From positions 1 to 47,939 of the forward strand of contig CAKTAM010000001.1 of the NCBI GenBank assembly GCA_934527255.1: DNA of 47,939 bases. Reading direction: 5' to 3'. Below, piece after piece: positions 33,149 through 41,030 of this stretch. Positions within the stretch are counted from its first letter, which is position 1. Each line of letters starts with the position of its first letter. The position numbers were made by a program, and so were the translations under genes. The notes under the pieces were generated by a model, which was given only the letters and a program-made list of their open reading frames with translations, made no database searches and was not told the DNA's origin. Source of the stretch: an uncultured Oscillospiraceae bacterium. GTDB taxonomy: Bacteria; Bacillota; Clostridia; Oscillospirales; Ruminococcaceae.

Positions 33149-33988
33149 TCAGCTGTCGGTCTCCACCTTTTCCGGCGGGGTCTCCAGCAGCTCCGGATGA
33201 GTAAGATAGGTGCGCATCCGGCGGAACGCCAGCGCAAAATAACTGCCGGAGGCAATGCGCTCATCCATGACGACGCCAAGCGGCATGCAGCGCTCAAACA
33301 CAACGCTGCCATGCTGCACCTTGGGCACCAGACGGGCATTGCCCATGGCAACGCTGATGCTGGTGGTGCCAAACTCGTACACATGGTGATAGATGTGGTT
33401 GGTGCGGATGCTGGCCAGATTGGTGATGAGCAGGCTGCAGTGGAACGGGCTGACATCAATGACCGAACGGGGCAGCAGGCCGTGCCGATCCAGAAATTTG
33501 GCCAGTGCAATGCACACCCGCACCAGTCCGGGCACGCTCAGGAAAAAGCGTACGGCCTTTTCGGTCTTGTTGTTTTCCTGATTGGCGCGGTTCTCCTGTA
33601 TGTAGGCGTCGATCTTTTCCTGTACCTCAAAAATGGTATCCGTCATGGCAAAATCACACTTGGCCATCGAACCGTGCTCATTTATTTTGCCGTCCTTCAG
33701 CACGACCATGCCCACCTTGAAATCCTTGTGGGCATAGGCGCGGCGGTTGATGATAAAGCGGTTCAGGCCGGGAAACTCGGCCGTGGTACGGATGTAGGCC
33801 GCCAGAATCAGCCCCAGGTGCGTGACGTTATGGCCGCGGCGCTTGGCGTCCAGCAGGTAGGCCTTCAGCGGCTCCAGCGGAATGTCCAGCGTGATCATGT
33901 TCATGGCATCATAGCGCTTATCCATAATATAGTTGGCTACGGTGTACATGGGGTCAAAGTTTTTCAGCTTGATGCCGTCAGGTCTCAT
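33149..33988 (-). CDS. Stand-alone E2-like acyltransferase domain, catalytic His apparently lost
   Basis: A 279-residue protein with the catalytic-domain fold of 2-oxoacid dehydrogenase E2 / chloramphenicol acetyltransferase. There is no lipoyl or E1-binding domain. Fold landmarks: M-I-T-L-D-I-P-L-E (strand before helix), L-N-R-F-I-I-N-RRAYAHKD, C-S-L-L-I-T-N-L-A-S and F-G-T-T-S-I-S-V-A-M-G. The usual H-x-x-x-D-G motif near the C-terminus reads V-M-D-E-R-I-A-S-G, so Glu replaces the catalytic His and Ser the Asp. It may be a pseudoenzyme or use other chemistry. AAGGAG is 8 nt before the ATG. Single-gene unit with promoter 34039-34067. Confidence 0.8.
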   Translation of the reverse strand: MRPDGIKLKNFDPMYTVANYIMDKRYDAMNMITLDIPLEPLKAYLLDAKRRGHNVTHLGLILAAYIRTTAEFPGLNRFIINRRAYAHKDFKVGMVVLKDGKINEHGSMAKCDFAMTDTIFEVQEKIDAYIQENRANQENNKTEKAVRFFLSVPGLVRVCIALAKFLDRHGLLPRSVIDVSPFHCSLLITNLASIRTNHIYHHVYEFGTTSISVAMGNARLVPKVQHGSVVFERCMPLGVVMDERIASGSYFALAFRRMRTYLTHPELLETPPEKVETDS

Positions 33989-34038
33989 GCGCTATTCTCC
34001 TTGCTGCTATTCACAATTTATTAATAACTACCTCTGCT

Positions 34039-34067
34039 ATTGTACACAAGCTGTAAAAAAATTGCAA
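34039..34067 (-). promoter_or_regulatory. Promoter of the E2-like gene
   Basis: Minus-strand TTGCAA (34062-34067), 17 bp, TACAAT (34039-34044). Confidence 0.7.
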
Positions 34068-34122
34068 CTTTTTTTCGGGCGCAAAAGGCCCGAAAATCCG
34101 TTTAGCTGGTGAAAATGCTGTG

Positions 34123-34157
34123 AAAAAAGCCCGACCGCCGAAAACCGGCAGCCGGGC
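34123..34157 (-). terminator. Terminator of the trigger-factor-like gene
   Basis: Minus-strand hairpin of GCCCG/CGGGC and TGCCG/CGGCG-type arms around TTTT, then six T. It lies 20 nt past the stop. Confidence 0.8.
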
Positions 34158-34176
34158 AAAGGAAATACGGGGACGA

Positions 34177-35322
34177 TCAATCAGCCGCGACAGCGCTGTT
34201 GGTCAGGTCGGTAAAGCAGCGGGCGGCGTTGGCGTACATGGCCGTATAGTTCGTGCCATAGGTCGAAAGATACTGGTCGTAGTAGCTGCCCAGCAGCGAC
34301 TGGATCTCCTCCTCGCTCAGCTGAACGCCTTTCAGCTCGACCAGCGTCTGGGTGACCAGCATCGAGCGGGCGTTATCCAGCACCGAGGCGGCGTTGGCAT
34401 CCAGGCAGGCCTCCGGAGAGGAATAGCCCTGCAGAGACAACCACTGCTCCAGCGTGACGTCGCCGTACTGCTTGGAATACTGGCTCTGCATATACAGCAG
34501 CATGGCACCATTGTAGTCCAACAGCTTTTGGGGAATCTCACCGTAGGTGGAGTTCTTTACCAGATAATCGGTTACAAACTGGTACTTTTTCTGCGCACCG
34601 TAATAGCTGCTCATGTCGTCGCGCAGGGCCTGTACATCCTCCAGGCCAAGGGTCTCCTTTACCCACTCATCGGTGCATTCCGGCACGGTGGTCTCACCGG
34701 CAATGTAATTGATGGTGGTGCTGAAGACGGCCTCTTTGCCGGCCAGCTCGACGGTGTTGCCGTCCGCATCGGTCGAAGCATCATATTCATCTGGGAAAGT
34801 GACGACCACGTCAAAGGTCTCGCCGGGCATATGGCCAATGATCTGGGTCAGAAAATCATCAATGTAGTTGGTTGAGCCAGCCGTGACGGTAGTGCCGTTG
34901 CCTTTGGTGTCGCCGCCTGTAAAGGCAACCCCATCCACGGTGCCCACATAGTCGATGTTTACCTTGTCGCCGTCTTTCACCACGCGGTCGGTAATTTCTT
35001 CCGTGGTGCTGTAGTTCTTCATCAGCTGCGAGATGTAGTTGTCAATCTCTTCATCGGTGGGGGTGACATCCGCCTGCGTATAGGGGATGGACTCATAGTT
35101 CTCCGGCAGGGTCACATAATCGGAGCCTTTGATACCGATCAGCTGGCCGTTTTCGTCGTACATCGAGGAAATATCAAAATCTTCCCATTTCAGTGCGGCC
35201 GAGGTAAAGGAAACGCCCTCCTCGTTGGTCCAGATGTAATTGTTGGTGGAAGAGGAGCCGCAGGCGGTCATCGCGCCAAGGCACAGCAGGACGACCAGCA
35301 GCAGGCTGAGGATTTTTTTCAT
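34177..35322 (-). CDS. Extracytoplasmic trigger-factor-like foldase lipoprotein
   Basis: A 381-residue lipoprotein: MKKILSLLLVVLLCLGAMTAC gives a signal peptide with lipobox MTAC (Cys 21). Residues about 110-205 form an FKBP-type domain: D-R-V-V-K-D-G-D-K-V-N-I-D-Y-V-G and GETFDVVVTFPDEY with a large Asp-rich loop. Residues 210-375 resemble the helical trigger factor C-terminal chaperone domain, with T-D-E-W-V-K-E-T-L-G. It probably helps exported proteins fold outside the membrane, like the cyclophilin lipoprotein at 2122-2931. The family is widespread in Clostridia. A minus-strand TATAAT at 35412-35417 is its likely -10. Confidence 0.85.
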   Translation of the reverse strand: MKKILSLLLVVLLCLGAMTACGSSSTNNYIWTNEEGVSFTSAALKWEDFDISSMYDENGQLIGIKGSDYVTLPENYESIPYTQADVTPTDEEIDNYISQLMKNYSTTEEITDRVVKDGDKVNIDYVGTVDGVAFTGGDTKGNGTTVTAGSTNYIDDFLTQIIGHMPGETFDVVVTFPDEYDASTDADGNTVELAGKEAVFSTTINYIAGETTVPECTDEWVKETLGLEDVQALRDDMSSYYGAQKKYQFVTDYLVKNSTYGEIPQKLLDYNGAMLLYMQSQYSKQYGDVTLEQWLSLQGYSSPEACLDANAASVLDNARSMLVTQTLVELKGVQLSEEEIQSLLGSYYDQYLSTYGTNYTAMYANAARCFTDLTNSAVAAD

Positions 35323-35545
35323 GTTTTCATTCTCCTGTCAAATGTCTTGCCTGCGGGGCCGTCAGCGGTTGCTTTCCGGCTTTTCTCTATGGGGATGCAG
35401 GCAACATTCTTATTATACACCTACGGAAGTGAAAAGTGGGTAACAAATTTTGTGTTTTTCGGAAAAATTTCCGCTTTTTGCTATGCGCGGGCGCCTTTTT
35501 GGCGCCCGGTGGCCCCAAAGCGCAGCCGGGCGGCAGCGTGGCAGC

Positions 35546-35574
35546 TTGTGTGCGGGGCCGATTTGCGCTATAAT
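35546..35574 (+). promoter_or_regulatory. Promoter of the histidine phosphatase gene
   Basis: TTGTGT (35546-35551), 17 bp, perfect TATAAT (35569-35574). Confidence 0.75.
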
Positions 35575-35606
35575 GAAAGCCGCAAAAAGAAAAGGGAGAC
35601 TTTGTC

Positions 35607-36332
35607 ATGAAGCTGTATATCATCCGCCACGCCGACCCTGATTATGCCGCCGATTCGCTGACGCCGCGCGGCTGGCAGGAGGCCCGCCTGCTGGCGCAGC
35701 GGCTGGCACGCATTCCGGCAGCGGGCTATTATGTTTCGCCGCTTGGCCGCGCACAGGCCACCGCCTCGCTTACCCTGCAGGCAGTGGGCGCGCAGGCGCA
35801 GACGCGGGACTGGCTGCGTGAATTTTCCGGCTGGACGGTGGACGAGGCAAGCGGCGAGCGGCGCATCCCGTGGGATTTTCTGCCCCAGCAGTGGACGCCT
35901 GACAAGCGCTATTATGACCGTGACCGTTGGGGCGGGCCACTGCTGCACCGCGGCACGGTGCGCCGGGAATACCGCCGTGTGTGCGCCGGGCTGGATGAGC
36001 TGCTGGCGGCGCACGGCTACCAGCGCAGCGGCCAGTGCTACCGCGCCGTGCGCCCCAATGAGGATACCGTTATGCTGTTTTGCCATTTTGGCGTCGAGTG
36101 TGTGCTGCTGTCGCATCTGTGCGGCATTTCGCCAATGGTGCTGTGGCATCAGTTTGTAGCGCTGCCCAGCTCGGTGACGGTGCTGGCGACCGAGGAACGC
36201 CGCCCGGGCGTTGCCCTGTGGCGGCTGCAGCGCTTCGGCGACCTGTCGCATCTGGATGCGGCCGGGCAGGAGCCTTCGTTTGCCGCGCGCTTCTGCGAAA
36301 CGTTTGCCAACACGCAGCAGCGGCATGATTGA
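35607..36332 (+). CDS. Histidine phosphatase family protein
   Basis: A 241-residue phosphoglycerate-mutase-like protein. The N-terminal L-Y-I-I-R-H-A-D-P-D-Y carries the phosphorylated His (residue 8), T-P-R-G-W-Q-E-A the typical turn, S-P-L-G-R-A-Q-A-T-A the substrate Arg, and FCHFGVECVLLS the second catalytic His. The insert with R-R-I-P-W-D-F-L-P-Q-Q-W is seen in a Clostridial subgroup. The substrate is unknown; phosphatase activity on small phosphorylated compounds is inferred. AAAAGGGAG lies 8 nt before the ATG. Convergent with mntP. Confidence 0.9.
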   Translation: MKLYIIRHADPDYAADSLTPRGWQEARLLAQRLARIPAAGYYVSPLGRAQATASLTLQAVGAQAQTRDWLREFSGWTVDEASGERRIPWDFLPQQWTPDKRYYDRDRWGGPLLHRGTVRREYRRVCAGLDELLAAHGYQRSGQCYRAVRPNEDTVMLFCHFGVECVLLSHLCGISPMVLWHQFVALPSSVTVLATEERRPGVALWRLQRFGDLSHLDAAGQEPSFAARFCETFANTQQRHD

Positions 36333-36396
36333 ATACCACAAAGCTCCGAAAAGTTGAATACATTGAAATTATTTCAAAATGTAAATTACGGGCAGA

Positions 36397-36430
36397 CAAA
36401 AACCGTCCAAAAGCAGCGCCTTTGGATGGT
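36397..36430 (-). terminator. Terminator of mntP
   Basis: On the minus strand ACC-A-TCCAAA and TTTGGA-C-GGT pair, followed by TTTTTG, within 10 nt of the mntP stop. Confidence 0.75.
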
Positions 36431-36438
36431 CGGTGGGC

Positions 36439-37029
36439 TTACGCAATGCCCTTGACAAAAATTTCAATGCCGATGGCGATCAGGATGCAGCCGCCGACAA
36501 TGGTGGCACGCCCTGTAAATCGCGTGCCGAACTTTTTGCCGATGTGCAGTCCGGCCATGCAGATGGCAAAGGTGACAGCGGCAATGATCAGCGAACATAC
36601 CAGCGCCGTCAGCCAGCCATATTCGGCAATGGTGAACCCGACGGAAAGCGCATCAATAGAGGTGGCCACACCCTGTACGAACAGCGAACCGGCCCCGGTG
36701 CGGGCCGCAGGTGCTTCTTCGCTGTCGTTGGGACAGCGAAGCCCCTCCAGCAGCATTTTGCCGCCGATGAACACCAGCAGCACCAGCGCGATCCACGGTA
36801 TGCAGCCCGAAAACGCCTGAAAGTACTCGGCAATGGTGTGCACACACAGCCAGCCGGTCATGGGCATCAGTGCCTGAAAGCTGCCAAAGACACCTGCGAT
36901 GCCGGCCATGCGCCTTGGCGTCATCTGCGGCTCGTGCAGGCCGTTGGCCAGCGAGACGGAAAAGGCATCCATTGCCAGGCCGACGCCCAGCAGAATGCTG
37001 TTGAGGAAAAACGCGAAATCCCAGTTCAT
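36439..37029 (-). CDS. mntP: Manganese efflux pump MntP
   Basis: A 196-residue membrane protein with six hydrophobic segments in two repeats. The first repeat has LLGVGLAMDAFSVSLANGL with the conserved membrane Asp; the second has FVQGVATSIDALSVGFTIAEY with the matching D-A-x-S. It exports Mn2+ to prevent toxicity. AGGAGG lies a few nt before the ATG. It is preceded by a manganese riboswitch and a perfect consensus promoter, which confirms both the function and the regulation. Confidence 0.96.
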   Translation of the reverse strand: MNWDFAFFLNSILLGVGLAMDAFSVSLANGLHEPQMTPRRMAGIAGVFGSFQALMPMTGWLCVHTIAEYFQAFSGCIPWIALVLLVFIGGKMLLEGLRCPNDSEEAPAARTGAGSLFVQGVATSIDALSVGFTIAEYGWLTALVCSLIIAAVTFAICMAGLHIGKKFGTRFTGRATIVGGCILIAIGIEIFVKGIA

Positions 37030-37081
37030 AAGGAACCTCCTGTTGGCTGCCTCTGGGCAGGCCGTTGGCAGACTGCATAAT

Positions 37082-37114
37082 AAAAAACCAGGTGCGGCAC
37101 AAGGCCGTACCTGG
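37082..37114 (-). terminator. Riboswitch-controlled terminator before mntP
   Basis: Minus-strand CCAGGTACGGC and GCCGCACCTGG pair around CTTGT, then six T. It lies between the aptamer and mntP, so it is the likely expression platform. Confidence 0.8.
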
Positions 37115-37130
37115 GTCGCGACAAAAAAAC

Positions 37131-37268
37131 GCGAAACGCCATGTACACCCTGAACAGTGGTACATGAGTCTCGCAATTGAAAACAAGCCAGGCGCGCAGA
37201 AAACTGCCTGCGCCGCCAGTATGTTGACTTGCTACGCGCCGACGGCGCGCTCACTACTCCCTCATAAA
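37131..37268 (-). promoter_or_regulatory. Manganese riboswitch (yybP-ykoY)
   Basis: Read on the minus strand, the leader has the class signature: GAGGGAGTAG (37254-37263), then GTCAACATACTGGCG near 37206-37225, a variable arm, CCTGGC, and GCGAGACTCATGTACC (about 37159-37174) closing with GGTGTACATGGC. These are the two conserved metal-binding loops of the yybP-ykoY aptamer. High Mn2+ should favour readthrough of the downstream terminator and MntP expression. Confidence 0.93.
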
Positions 37269-37282
37269 TCCGGTATTCGCTC

Positions 37283-37311
37283 ATTATAACGGGAAAATCG
37301 CCTGCTGTCAA
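37283..37311 (-). promoter_or_regulatory. Consensus promoter of the mntP riboswitch transcript
   Basis: Minus-strand TTGACA (37306-37311), 17 bp, TATAAT (37283-37288): both hexamers perfect. Confidence 0.92.
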
Positions 37312-37424
37312 TGGCTCGCGCGCACTTTATACACACTTTTTGGACGAAAAGGCATTTTTATCCGCATGGCCGTGAAACACGCGCGGGTAGGGACCTTTCA
37401 ACGGTGAAAAATAGGCCGGAAAGC

Positions 37425-37453
37425 TTGCAAACGGGGTCGTTTTTTGCTATAGT
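37425..37453 (+). promoter_or_regulatory. Promoter of the LtaS-like gene
   Basis: TTGCAA (37425-37430), 17 bp, TATAGT (37448-37453) with a TGC extension before the -10. Confidence 0.7.
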
Positions 37454-37524
37454 GTGGGGTGCTTGCCCGGCGTTGCGCAGCCGACGCTCGGGGCGGAACC
37501 TGAACGGAAGGAGAAAACCGGCCT

Positions 37525-39618
37525 ATGACAGTGCGGACGGCATCGAAAAAGAACATAGAAAAGAAGAACAGTGCCTGGCGGCAGGCCGCGGAACTGGTCG
37601 GTTTTGGCCTGCTTCTGGCGCTGCTGGTAGAGGGCTTTTGCCGCCGCAGCCCGGCGGCTGCCATTGCGCTGCTCTGGCGGCAGCCACTGATTGTTGTGTA
37701 CAGCTGGCTGGTGTTGACGGCGTGGCTGTCGCTTTCGCTGCTGGCCGCCCGGCGCAGCTTTGCCCTTGCGGCGTTGTCGGCGGTCTGGCTGGGGCTTGCC
37801 ATTGCGGATTGCGTGCTGCTGGGTTTTCGGGTGACGCCGCTGTCTGCGGTCGATTTTACGCTGCTGCAATCGGTCGGCAAAATTTTCACCGTCTATCTGG
37901 AGCCGGGCGAGATCGCCGCCATCGTATTGGGTGCGGCAGTTGCGGTGGCGCTGCTGGTGCTGGCGTGGCGAAAAAGCGTGCGGCGGCCGGTGCATTGGAA
38001 GGCCGCGCTGCTGACGGTAAGCGGCTTGTTTGCACTGGCGGCGGGCTGTACCGTGCTCTTCATCCAGCAGGGCGTGCTGGCGACTACCTTTGCCAACCTG
38101 TCGGAGGATTATAAGGACAACGGCTTTGTCTATTGTTTTGGCCGCAGCCTGTTTGACCGCGGCATTGACCGCCCGGCCGATTATTCGCCCCAGACGGTGA
38201 AGGATGTGCTTGAGGATCTTCGGCAGGCCGAAAAGCGCGGCCGGGCACCGACGCCCAACGCCGGGGTGAACGTGGTGTTTGTACAGCTGGAATCGTTTTT
38301 TGATGTCAACCATCTGGAGGGTGTCGCTTATTCCCAGCCGCCGACGCCGGTGTTTTCCGCTCTGAAAACGACCTGCTCGACCGGGTATCTGACGGTGCCG
38401 TCCGTTGGGGCCGGTACCGCCAACACCGAGTTTGAGGTGCTGTCCGGCATGAACCTGGACTATTTCGGCACGGGGGAATATCCGTATAAGACCGTTCTGC
38501 AAAGCACCGCGTGCGAATCTGTCTGCTACGACCTGAAGAAATACGGCTATACAGCCCACGCCATTCACAACAATAACGCAACGTTCTATGACAGATACGG
38601 CGTGTTCCCCAACCTGGGCTTTGACACCTTTACCTCGCTGGAGTTCATGCAGGGCGTGTCGTTCAACCGACAGGGCTGGGCCTGCGACGATGTGCTGACC
38701 GGTGCCATTCTGGACGCGCTGGCCTCGACCGACGGACCGGATGTGGTCTATACCATTTCGGTGCAGCCGCACGGCAAATATCCGCGCGAGGCGCCGGAGC
38801 AGCCGTATCCCATCACGGTGACGGGGCTGGAGGATCAGGGGCTGACCTGGGCATTTGAATATTATCTCAGCCAGCTGCATGCGACGGATGCCTTTTTGGG
38901 CGAGCTGGTGCGGCAGCTGTCCGAATGGGAGGAGCCGGTCGTTCTGGTGGCGTTCGGCGACCATCTGCCCAATTTTGATATTGAGGATGCCGACCTGAAA
39001 AATGCGGATATCTTTCAGACGGAATATATTCTGTGGAGCAATTACGGCCTGAAAAAGCAGGACAGGGACGTGTTTGCCTATCAGCTGTCAGCACTGGTGC
39101 AAAAACGGCTTTCCATGAACAGCGGTGTGATGACAAGGCTGCACCAGAATTTTGCAGGGACGGCAAATTATCAAACCATGCTGAAGCTGATGGAATATGA
39201 TATTCTGTACGGCGACCGGCTGGCATACGGCGGCACCACGCCCTACCGGCCGACGACGATGCAGATGGGGCTGCACGCGGTGAGTATTGATGCAGCCGTG
39301 CGTCAGCCGGATTCTATCGTGGTGCGCGGCCGGTATTTTACGCCGTACAGCGTGGTTTACGTCAACGGTGAAGCCGTGCATACCGAACTGCTGGATGGCA
39401 CGCACCTGCGCATTCCGGCAAGGGCGGCCGTACCGGGCGACGTGCTGTGTGTGGTGCAGCGCGCCCCCAACCTGACAGAGCTGGCGCGTTCGCAGCAGCT
39501 GGTGTGGACGCCGCCGCAGGTGACCTTGCCGGAAAAACTGTCAAACGAGGAAGCCGGTGCCGGTGCGGCAGCAGAAAGCCGCACCCACACACAAACGGGA
39601 GAAGATACAAATGGGTGA
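37525..39618 (+). CDS. LtaS-family membrane sulfatase-fold enzyme (phosphoglycerol transferase-like)
   Basis: A 697-residue protein with five hydrophobic segments in the first ~180 residues and an external alkaline-phosphatase-fold domain. V-F-V-Q-L-E-S-F-F-D gives the first metal Glu. G-A-G-T-A-N-T-E-F-E-VLSGMN carries the likely nucleophile Thr. AFGDHLPNF gives the last Asp-His pair. It should transfer glycerol phosphate or a similar group from a lipid donor to an envelope polymer. After residue ~560 there is an extra domain and a charged tail not needed for LtaS. GGAAGGAG lies 10 nt before the ATG. Its stop overlaps the next gene by 8 bp. Confidence 0.88.
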   Translation: MTVRTASKKNIEKKNSAWRQAAELVGFGLLLALLVEGFCRRSPAAAIALLWRQPLIVVYSWLVLTAWLSLSLLAARRSFALAALSAVWLGLAIADCVLLGFRVTPLSAVDFTLLQSVGKIFTVYLEPGEIAAIVLGAAVAVALLVLAWRKSVRRPVHWKAALLTVSGLFALAAGCTVLFIQQGVLATTFANLSEDYKDNGFVYCFGRSLFDRGIDRPADYSPQTVKDVLEDLRQAEKRGRAPTPNAGVNVVFVQLESFFDVNHLEGVAYSQPPTPVFSALKTTCSTGYLTVPSVGAGTANTEFEVLSGMNLDYFGTGEYPYKTVLQSTACESVCYDLKKYGYTAHAIHNNNATFYDRYGVFPNLGFDTFTSLEFMQGVSFNRQGWACDDVLTGAILDALASTDGPDVVYTISVQPHGKYPREAPEQPYPITVTGLEDQGLTWAFEYYLSQLHATDAFLGELVRQLSEWEEPVVLVAFGDHLPNFDIEDADLKNADIFQTEYILWSNYGLKKQDRDVFAYQLSALVQKRLSMNSGVMTRLHQNFAGTANYQTMLKLMEYDILYGDRLAYGGTTPYRPTTMQMGLHAVSIDAAVRQPDSIVVRGRYFTPYSVVYVNGEAVHTELLDGTHLRIPARAAVPGDVLCVVQRAPNLTELARSQQLVWTPPQVTLPEKLSNEEAGAGAAAESRTHTQTGEDTNG

Positions 39619-40270
39619 GCTGTTCAGTGCATTGGAGCTTTTGGGAACGGTGGCGTTTGCCGTATCCGGTGCGATGGTGGCCATTGACCGCCATGCCGAT
39701 GTGTTCGGGGTGGTGTTTCTTGGTATGACCACCGCCATTGGCGGCGGCATTGTGCGTGACGGGCTGCTGGGCTGCTTTCCGGCGGCTATTTTTTCCAACC
39801 GCGTCACGCTGTGCACAGCAGCGGTGTGCCCTCTGCTGGTCTTTGTGGTGGCATGGCTGACCGGTGACGGGTACGAGCGCCGTAAGGGCATGGTGGATAT
39901 GGTGAACAACCTGTTTGACGCGCTGGGACTGGGTGCGTTTACCGTGACGGGTGTTCGCATGGGGCTGTCGGCCGGGTATGGCGGCAAGTGGTTCTTTCTG
40001 GTGTTTCTGGGGCTGGTCACCGGCATTGGCGGCGGCCTGCTGCGCGATGTGATGACCAATTCCACCCCGTTTGTGCTGAAAAAACGGGTATATGCGCTGG
40101 CCAGCATCGGCGGCGCGGTGGCGTATCTGCTGCTGTGTGCACAGGGCCTGAACGAAACGCTGGCAGGTATGCTGACGGTGCTGTTGGTATTTGCCGTGCG
40201 TATGCTGGCGACGGTGTTTCACTGGAACCTGCCGCGCATTGAGCCCGGCAGCGCAAACGCCGGCCGCTGA
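39611..40270 (+). CDS. UPF0126 / TRIC-type membrane protein
   Basis: A 219-residue protein with six or seven hydrophobic segments in two repeats. Each repeat has the family motif: A-V-S-G-A-M-V-A-I-D-R with G-M-T-T-A-IGGGIVRDGLLG, and G-A-F-T-V-T-G-V-R with GLVTGIGGGLLRDVMTN. UPF0126 proteins are annotated as prokaryotic TRIC-like cation channels or, in some cases, glycine transporters; this one cannot be assigned. The ATG lies inside the end of the preceding gene (8-bp overlap), so translation is probably coupled. Confidence 0.9.
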   Translation: MGELFSALELLGTVAFAVSGAMVAIDRHADVFGVVFLGMTTAIGGGIVRDGLLGCFPAAIFSNRVTLCTAAVCPLLVFVVAWLTGDGYERRKGMVDMVNNLFDALGLGAFTVTGVRMGLSAGYGGKWFFLVFLGLVTGIGGGLLRDVMTNSTPFVLKKRVYALASIGGAVAYLLLCAQGLNETLAGMLTVLLVFAVRMLATVFHWNLPRIEPGSANAGR

Positions 40271-40352
40271 CGCGGCGGCGGGGCCGCGCATACCGTGCTC
40301 ACGTCGGCCCTGGCTGACCACGCCGAAGAAGCCGCACTTAAAGCGGCAGAAC

Positions 40353-40402
40353 AAAAAACAAGCGCCGAACGCTGCCCTGTTTTGCAGCGTTCGGCGCTTT
40401 TG
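40353..40402. terminator. Bidirectional terminator
   Basis: A perfect 16-bp stem (40360-40375 with 40384-40399), TTTT on the plus side and TGTTTTTTGT on the minus side. Confidence 0.9.
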
Positions 40403-40423
40403 CCGTGTGGGGAAAGTGACCGC

Positions 40424-40894
40424 TCAAATGCCTGCCACCTTGCAGGCGCGAAGAATGGTGGTGTAAAAATCAAACAGCTCGCGCGGGATGATGGCGGTGT
40501 TGCGGCTGGCGATGGTGTGAGCGCGGCGCATCAGGTCATAGTCGCCGCGGGGATGGCGTTTTTCCTGTCGCATCGATACCAGCCCGGCGCAGATGCGCCG
40601 CAGCCCGGCCTCGGTCGGCTGCTTGATGAAGCGCGTCAGCGGCTTGTGCAGCGGGGCTACCACGCCGTTGATGCCCCGCACCCACAGTGAAACGCCCCAC
40701 ACAAACAGCACCAGCATCCCGGCCAGGTACGCCCATGTGGCGGCGACCGACAGCCGGTCGATCACCCGGTCTAACAGCAGCAGGGGGGCCAGCAGCGGCA
40801 CCCAGCAGTACAGGCAGCGCGCAAGGCTCCACCATTTATAAAGCCGGACGCGCTTGACCAGCGCCTGAAATTCCGGTTCATTATAAATTGACAT
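40424..40894 (-). CDS. Hypothetical membrane protein, 156 residues
   Basis: I do not recognise a family. Two hydrophobic segments (about residues 22-42 and 50-70) are separated by a short loop. They are flanked by a basic N-terminal helix (EFQALVKRVRLYKWW) and an 80-residue basic cytosolic tail with L-H-K-P-L-T-R-F-I-K-Q and a final FDFYTTILRACKVAGI. GGAAGGAG lies 10 nt before the ATG. It has its own promoter and terminator, downstream of tmcAL in the same direction. Confidence 0.78.
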   Translation of the reverse strand: MSIYNEPEFQALVKRVRLYKWWSLARCLYCWVPLLAPLLLLDRVIDRLSVAATWAYLAGMLVLFVWGVSLWVRGINGVVAPLHKPLTRFIKQPTEAGLRRICAGLVSMRQEKRHPRGDYDLMRRAHTIASRNTAIIPRELFDFYTTILRACKVAGI

Positions 40895-40959
40895 AACAGC
40901 AAGGCTCCTTCCGACAAAGGCGGCTGCCGAACGGCGGCCGCCGTGTTCTTCCGCAAAAA

Positions 40960-40988
40960 AGTATATCGCATTTTGCCGCCAGGGTCAA
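40960..40988 (-). promoter_or_regulatory. Promoter of the 156-residue membrane protein gene
   Basis: Minus-strand TTGACC (40983-40988), 17 bp, TATACT (40960-40965). Confidence 0.75.
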
Positions 40989-41030
40989 TGCGGCCGGGTC
41001 GAATTTACAAAATGGACACACCCGATCGCT

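Noticed and set aside
36364..36378. AT-rich inverted repeat TTGAAA-TTA-TTTCAA after the histidine phosphatase gene
   Set aside because: Short and AT-only pairing with no T tract; not strong enough to call a terminator or operator.
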